Origin: Ruminococcaceae bacterium UBA2656
Lineage (GTDB): Bacteria > Bacillota > Clostridia > Oscillospirales > Acutalibacteraceae
Direction of reading: 5' to 3'
Assembly (NCBI GenBank): GCA_002359465.1
Contig: DENA01000009.1
Coordinates: 127,407 to 136,513, forward strand
DNA length: 9,107 bases
Positions 6,690 to 9,107 of this stretch are shown piece by piece. The number at the start of each line of letters is the position of its first letter. The stretch's first letter is position 1. The position numbers were made by a program, and so were the translations under genes. A model generated the notes under the pieces. The model had not been told where the DNA came from. It searched no databases and saw nothing but the letters and a program-made list of their open reading frames with translations.

Positions 6690-7169
6690 ATGCAACTATT
6701 TGGCAGAAGTAAAAAACACACGATTGTAGCACAGCAAACCGGCAAAGCAATCAACATATCAGAAGTACCTGACCCTGTATTCTCCGATAAAATATTAGGC
6801 GACGGAATTGCCATTCTTCCCACTGAAAACGGGGTTTATGCCCCCGTATCCGGAACCATCGTACAAATCGCGCACACCCTGCACGCAATCGGAATAGAAA
6901 GTGACGACGGAATAGAAGTATTGGTTCATCTCGGAATCGACACCGTCAAACTAAACGGCGAAGGTTTTACCTGTCACGTAGAGGTTGGCCAGCATGTAGC
7001 CGCGGGTGAAAAACTAATGGATATGGATATTCGGGCGATTGAGCAAAAAGGTTACAGCACCATTTCGCCCTGCATCATTACGAATCTTGACGTGGTCAGG
7101 AATCTGGAATGCAGCCCGGGCAGTGTGTCCGGCGGCAAAACAGCAGTCATGAATTACAGCAGGCAGTAA
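6690..7169 (+). CDS. PTS EIIA component, glucose (Crr) family, stand-alone
   Basis: This 159-residue soluble protein carries phosphate from HPr to the EIIB domain of the neighbouring permease. The EIIA-Glc fold is shown by ILGDGIAILPTENGVYAPVSG (about 35-55), the first active-site His in LHAIGIE (H65), and the phosphorylated His in VLVHLGIDTV (H80), spaced 15 residues apart as in E. coli Crr (H75/H90). GEGFTCHVEVGQHVAAGEKL follows at 90-109. The length is usual for a free EIIA. GGAGG lies 6 nt before ATG 6690. The gene is 77 nt downstream of EIICB, separated by a hairpin, and is last in the operon before the terminator at 7198-7230. As a free EIIA it may also serve other glucose-family permeases; that is inference. 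Confidence 0.94.
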   Translation: MQLFGRSKKHTIVAQQTGKAINISEVPDPVFSDKILGDGIAILPTENGVYAPVSGTIVQIAHTLHAIGIESDDGIEVLVHLGIDTVKLNGEGFTCHVEVGQHVAAGEKLMDMDIRAIEQKGYSTISPCIITNLDVVRNLECSPGSVSGGKTAVMNYSRQ

Positions 7170-7197
7170 AATCAGTGATTCTTATAAATTAGAAAAT

Positions 7198-7230
7198 AAA
7201 AGGGACGTACTGTTCAGCCGTTCCTTTTTT
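7198..7230 (+). terminator. Intrinsic terminator of the PTS operon (probably bidirectional)
   Basis: AAAAGGGACG (7198-7207) pairs with CGTTCCTTTT (7219-7228), 10 pairs including one G-U, around an 11-nt loop, and ends in TTTTTT (7225-7230). On the minus strand the same hairpin is followed by TTTTATTTT, so it could back up the gap terminator. Confidence 0.8.
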
Positions 7231-7244
7231 ATTTATTGTATAAA

Positions 7245-7284
7245 AACACCTCATATCAGGAAAAATTTCCTGATATGAGGTGTT
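7245..7284 (-). terminator. Intrinsic terminator of gap (19-bp perfect palindrome)
   Basis: AACACCTCATATCAGGAAA (7245-7263) and TTTCCTGATATGAGGTGTT (7266-7284) are perfect complements with a nominal 2-nt centre; in RNA a few A-U pairs would open to make the loop. On the minus strand the stem runs into TTTTTATA, and it begins 29 nt after the gap stop codon. No T run follows on the plus strand, so it acts mainly for gap. Confidence 0.88.
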
Positions 7285-7313
7285 AACAATTAAGATTTCA
7301 GCTGTGAGGTAAT

Positions 7314-8339
<1,026 letters not shown>

Positions 8340-8370
8340 TTACCTCCTGAAATTTAATCTTTCTTATTCT

Positions 8371-8399
8371 ATTTTATAGCATTCTAAGAGATTTTACAA
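8371..8399 (-). promoter_or_regulatory. Predicted promoter of gap
   Basis: On the minus strand TGCTATAAAAT supplies an extended -10 (TG-C-TATAAA, box at 8378-8373; alternative TAAAAT at 8376-8371), with TTGTAA (8399-8394) as a weak -35, 15 or 17 nt away respectively. TAGAAT occurs twice, either side of the -10 box, 15 nt apart. The leader would be about 30 nt with a strong AGGAGGT. This is a sequence match only; some readthrough from the upstream membrane-protein gene is possible because no terminator is visible in between. Confidence 0.5.
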
Positions 8400-8433
8400 G
8401 TGATCTGACATAAATTTAACTAACTTTTTTCAT

Positions 8434-9107
8434 TCAGCCCCGCATAAACGGACTTTTTACGCCTTCAAAAAACTGTTCCTTGCTGTTGTATGCTTTTTCC
8501 AGGAATTCCAGACAGCTTTCCTGCTTCGGCACGCCTGCGGGCTGTTCGCCGGGCGTATCCTCAGGATCTCCAATTACGGCCGCTTCAACCTTCGGCCCGG
8601 TGTCCGGGGATTCATCGGCAGTCTCCGGCTCGTCCACCTTCAGGTGCCAATAATGAATCAGGAACAGTATTACATATAGCGCGAGCAGGACATTAACCGG
8701 ATACAACCCGGCCGGGAAGCTACTTGTATGGCTGATGTTGCCAAGAACCATCACTGTTCCCGGTATTCCGGTCACCAGAGAAAGCAGCGCTGCCGGAAAA
8801 CCAAACATATAAATTAATTTTCCGCTTTTTTCATCATCTATACGCGCAAACATCTTTGCCTGGGCAAATAGAAACAGGAGCAGAAAGATCACCGTAAAAG
8901 TATCGTAAATATTTTCTGAAACATTAACAACCGCAACATAGGTGATAAAAAGTGAAACCAGACTGGCGCAGCCCCATACGGACGGGATCAGCGCCAGAAG
9001 CGGGTGTTCCTGAAACGTATTGCTGCCCGTTGCAAAATGATAAGCGGTCAGTATTAGTACCGCCCCGGCGCCAATTCCGATCAGCGCCAGAATGATGGAG
9101 GGAACAG
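8434..9107 (-). CDS. Unrecognised multi-pass membrane protein with acidic cytoplasmic tail (partial, C-terminal 223 residues)
   Basis: The frame is open from the window edge to TGA 8436-8434, and no start is needed inside the window; the GTG at 8892 is internal, since hydrophobic, protein-like sequence continues upstream of it. In the visible 223 residues I see five hydrophobic segments: about 1-22 (PSIILALIGIGAGAVLILTA), 35-61, 67-86 (TFTVIFLLLFLFAQAKMF), 95-121 and 134-154 (VLLALYVILFLIHYWHL). After these come a Pro/Glu/Asp-rich linker (about 157-200; DEPETADESPDTGP) and a short possibly helical end (SCLEFLEKAYNSKEQFFEG). I do not recognise the family, and no catalytic motif stands out. It lies 100 bp upstream of gap on the same strand; that spacer includes the gap promoter, so shared function is not implied. 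Sensor, scaffold or regulatory roles are all open. Confidence 0.8.
   Translation of the reverse strand, partial: VPSIILALIGIGAGAVLILTAYHFATGSNTFQEHPLLALIPSVWGCASLVSLFITYVAVVNVSENIYDTFTVIFLLLFLFAQAKMFARIDDEKSGKLIYMFGFPAALLSLVTGIPGTVMVLGNISHTSSFPAGLYPVNVLLALYVILFLIHYWHLKVDEPETADESPDTGPKVEAAVIGDPEDTPGEQPAGVPKQESCLEFLEKAYNSKEQFFEGVKSPFMRG

Noticed and set aside
8890..8892. GTG at 8892 as the start of the membrane protein
   Set aside because: The same frame continues upstream to the window edge with two further hydrophobic segments, and no ribosome binding site precedes the GTG.

Overview
This 9.1 kb window reads as chromosomal DNA of a Gram-positive anaerobe of the class Clostridia, probably an Oscillospiraceae/Ruminococcaceae-like member. 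The basis is strong AGGAGG-type ribosome binding sites, roughly balanced GC in genes with very AT-rich spacers, a glgB-glgC-glgD cluster with the separate GlgD subunit known from Firmicutes, and a GlcT-type RNA antitermination switch. The lineage is an inference from family resemblance. There is no rRNA, tRNA, CRISPR array, insertion sequence or recognisable phage gene.

Layout. (1) Positions 1-3669, minus strand: a glycogen synthesis operon in the order glgB (branching enzyme), glgC (ADP-glucose pyrophosphorylase), glgD (its regulatory-type paralogue, cut by the window edge), behind a promoter near 3719-3746. (2) Positions 3670-4266: a divergent spacer of about 600 bp. It holds the glgB promoter, an AT-rich stretch with a doubtful minus-strand reading-frame remnant, and then a consensus plus-strand promoter followed by a 240-nt structured leader: a RAT element of the GlcT/ptsG type, an overlapping intrinsic terminator and a 14-bp hairpin. 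(3) Positions 4267-7169, plus strand: a PTS operon of BglG/GlcT-family antiterminator, EIICB of the glucose/N-acetylglucosamine family (closest by eye to NagE) and a stand-alone EIIA. (4) Positions 7198-7284: back-to-back terminators between convergent operons. (5) Positions 7314-8333, minus strand: gap (glyceraldehyde-3-phosphate dehydrogenase) with its own promoter. (6) Positions 8434-9107, minus strand: the C-terminal part of an unrecognised multi-pass membrane protein with an acidic tail.

How the genes fit together: the PTS operon imports and phosphorylates a hexose or amino sugar, and the antiterminator senses PTS phosphorylation state and controls its own operon through the leader switch. 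Gap acts in glycolysis on the products, and the glg operon stores surplus glucose-phosphate as glycogen. The window is therefore a carbon uptake/glycolysis/storage neighbourhood.

I do not see a new defence or mobile system. The most interesting points are the RAT/terminator switch with unexplained extra leader structure, the Asp replacing the last regulatory His of the antiterminator, the histone-H1-like basic tail of GlgB, and the unrecognised membrane protein.
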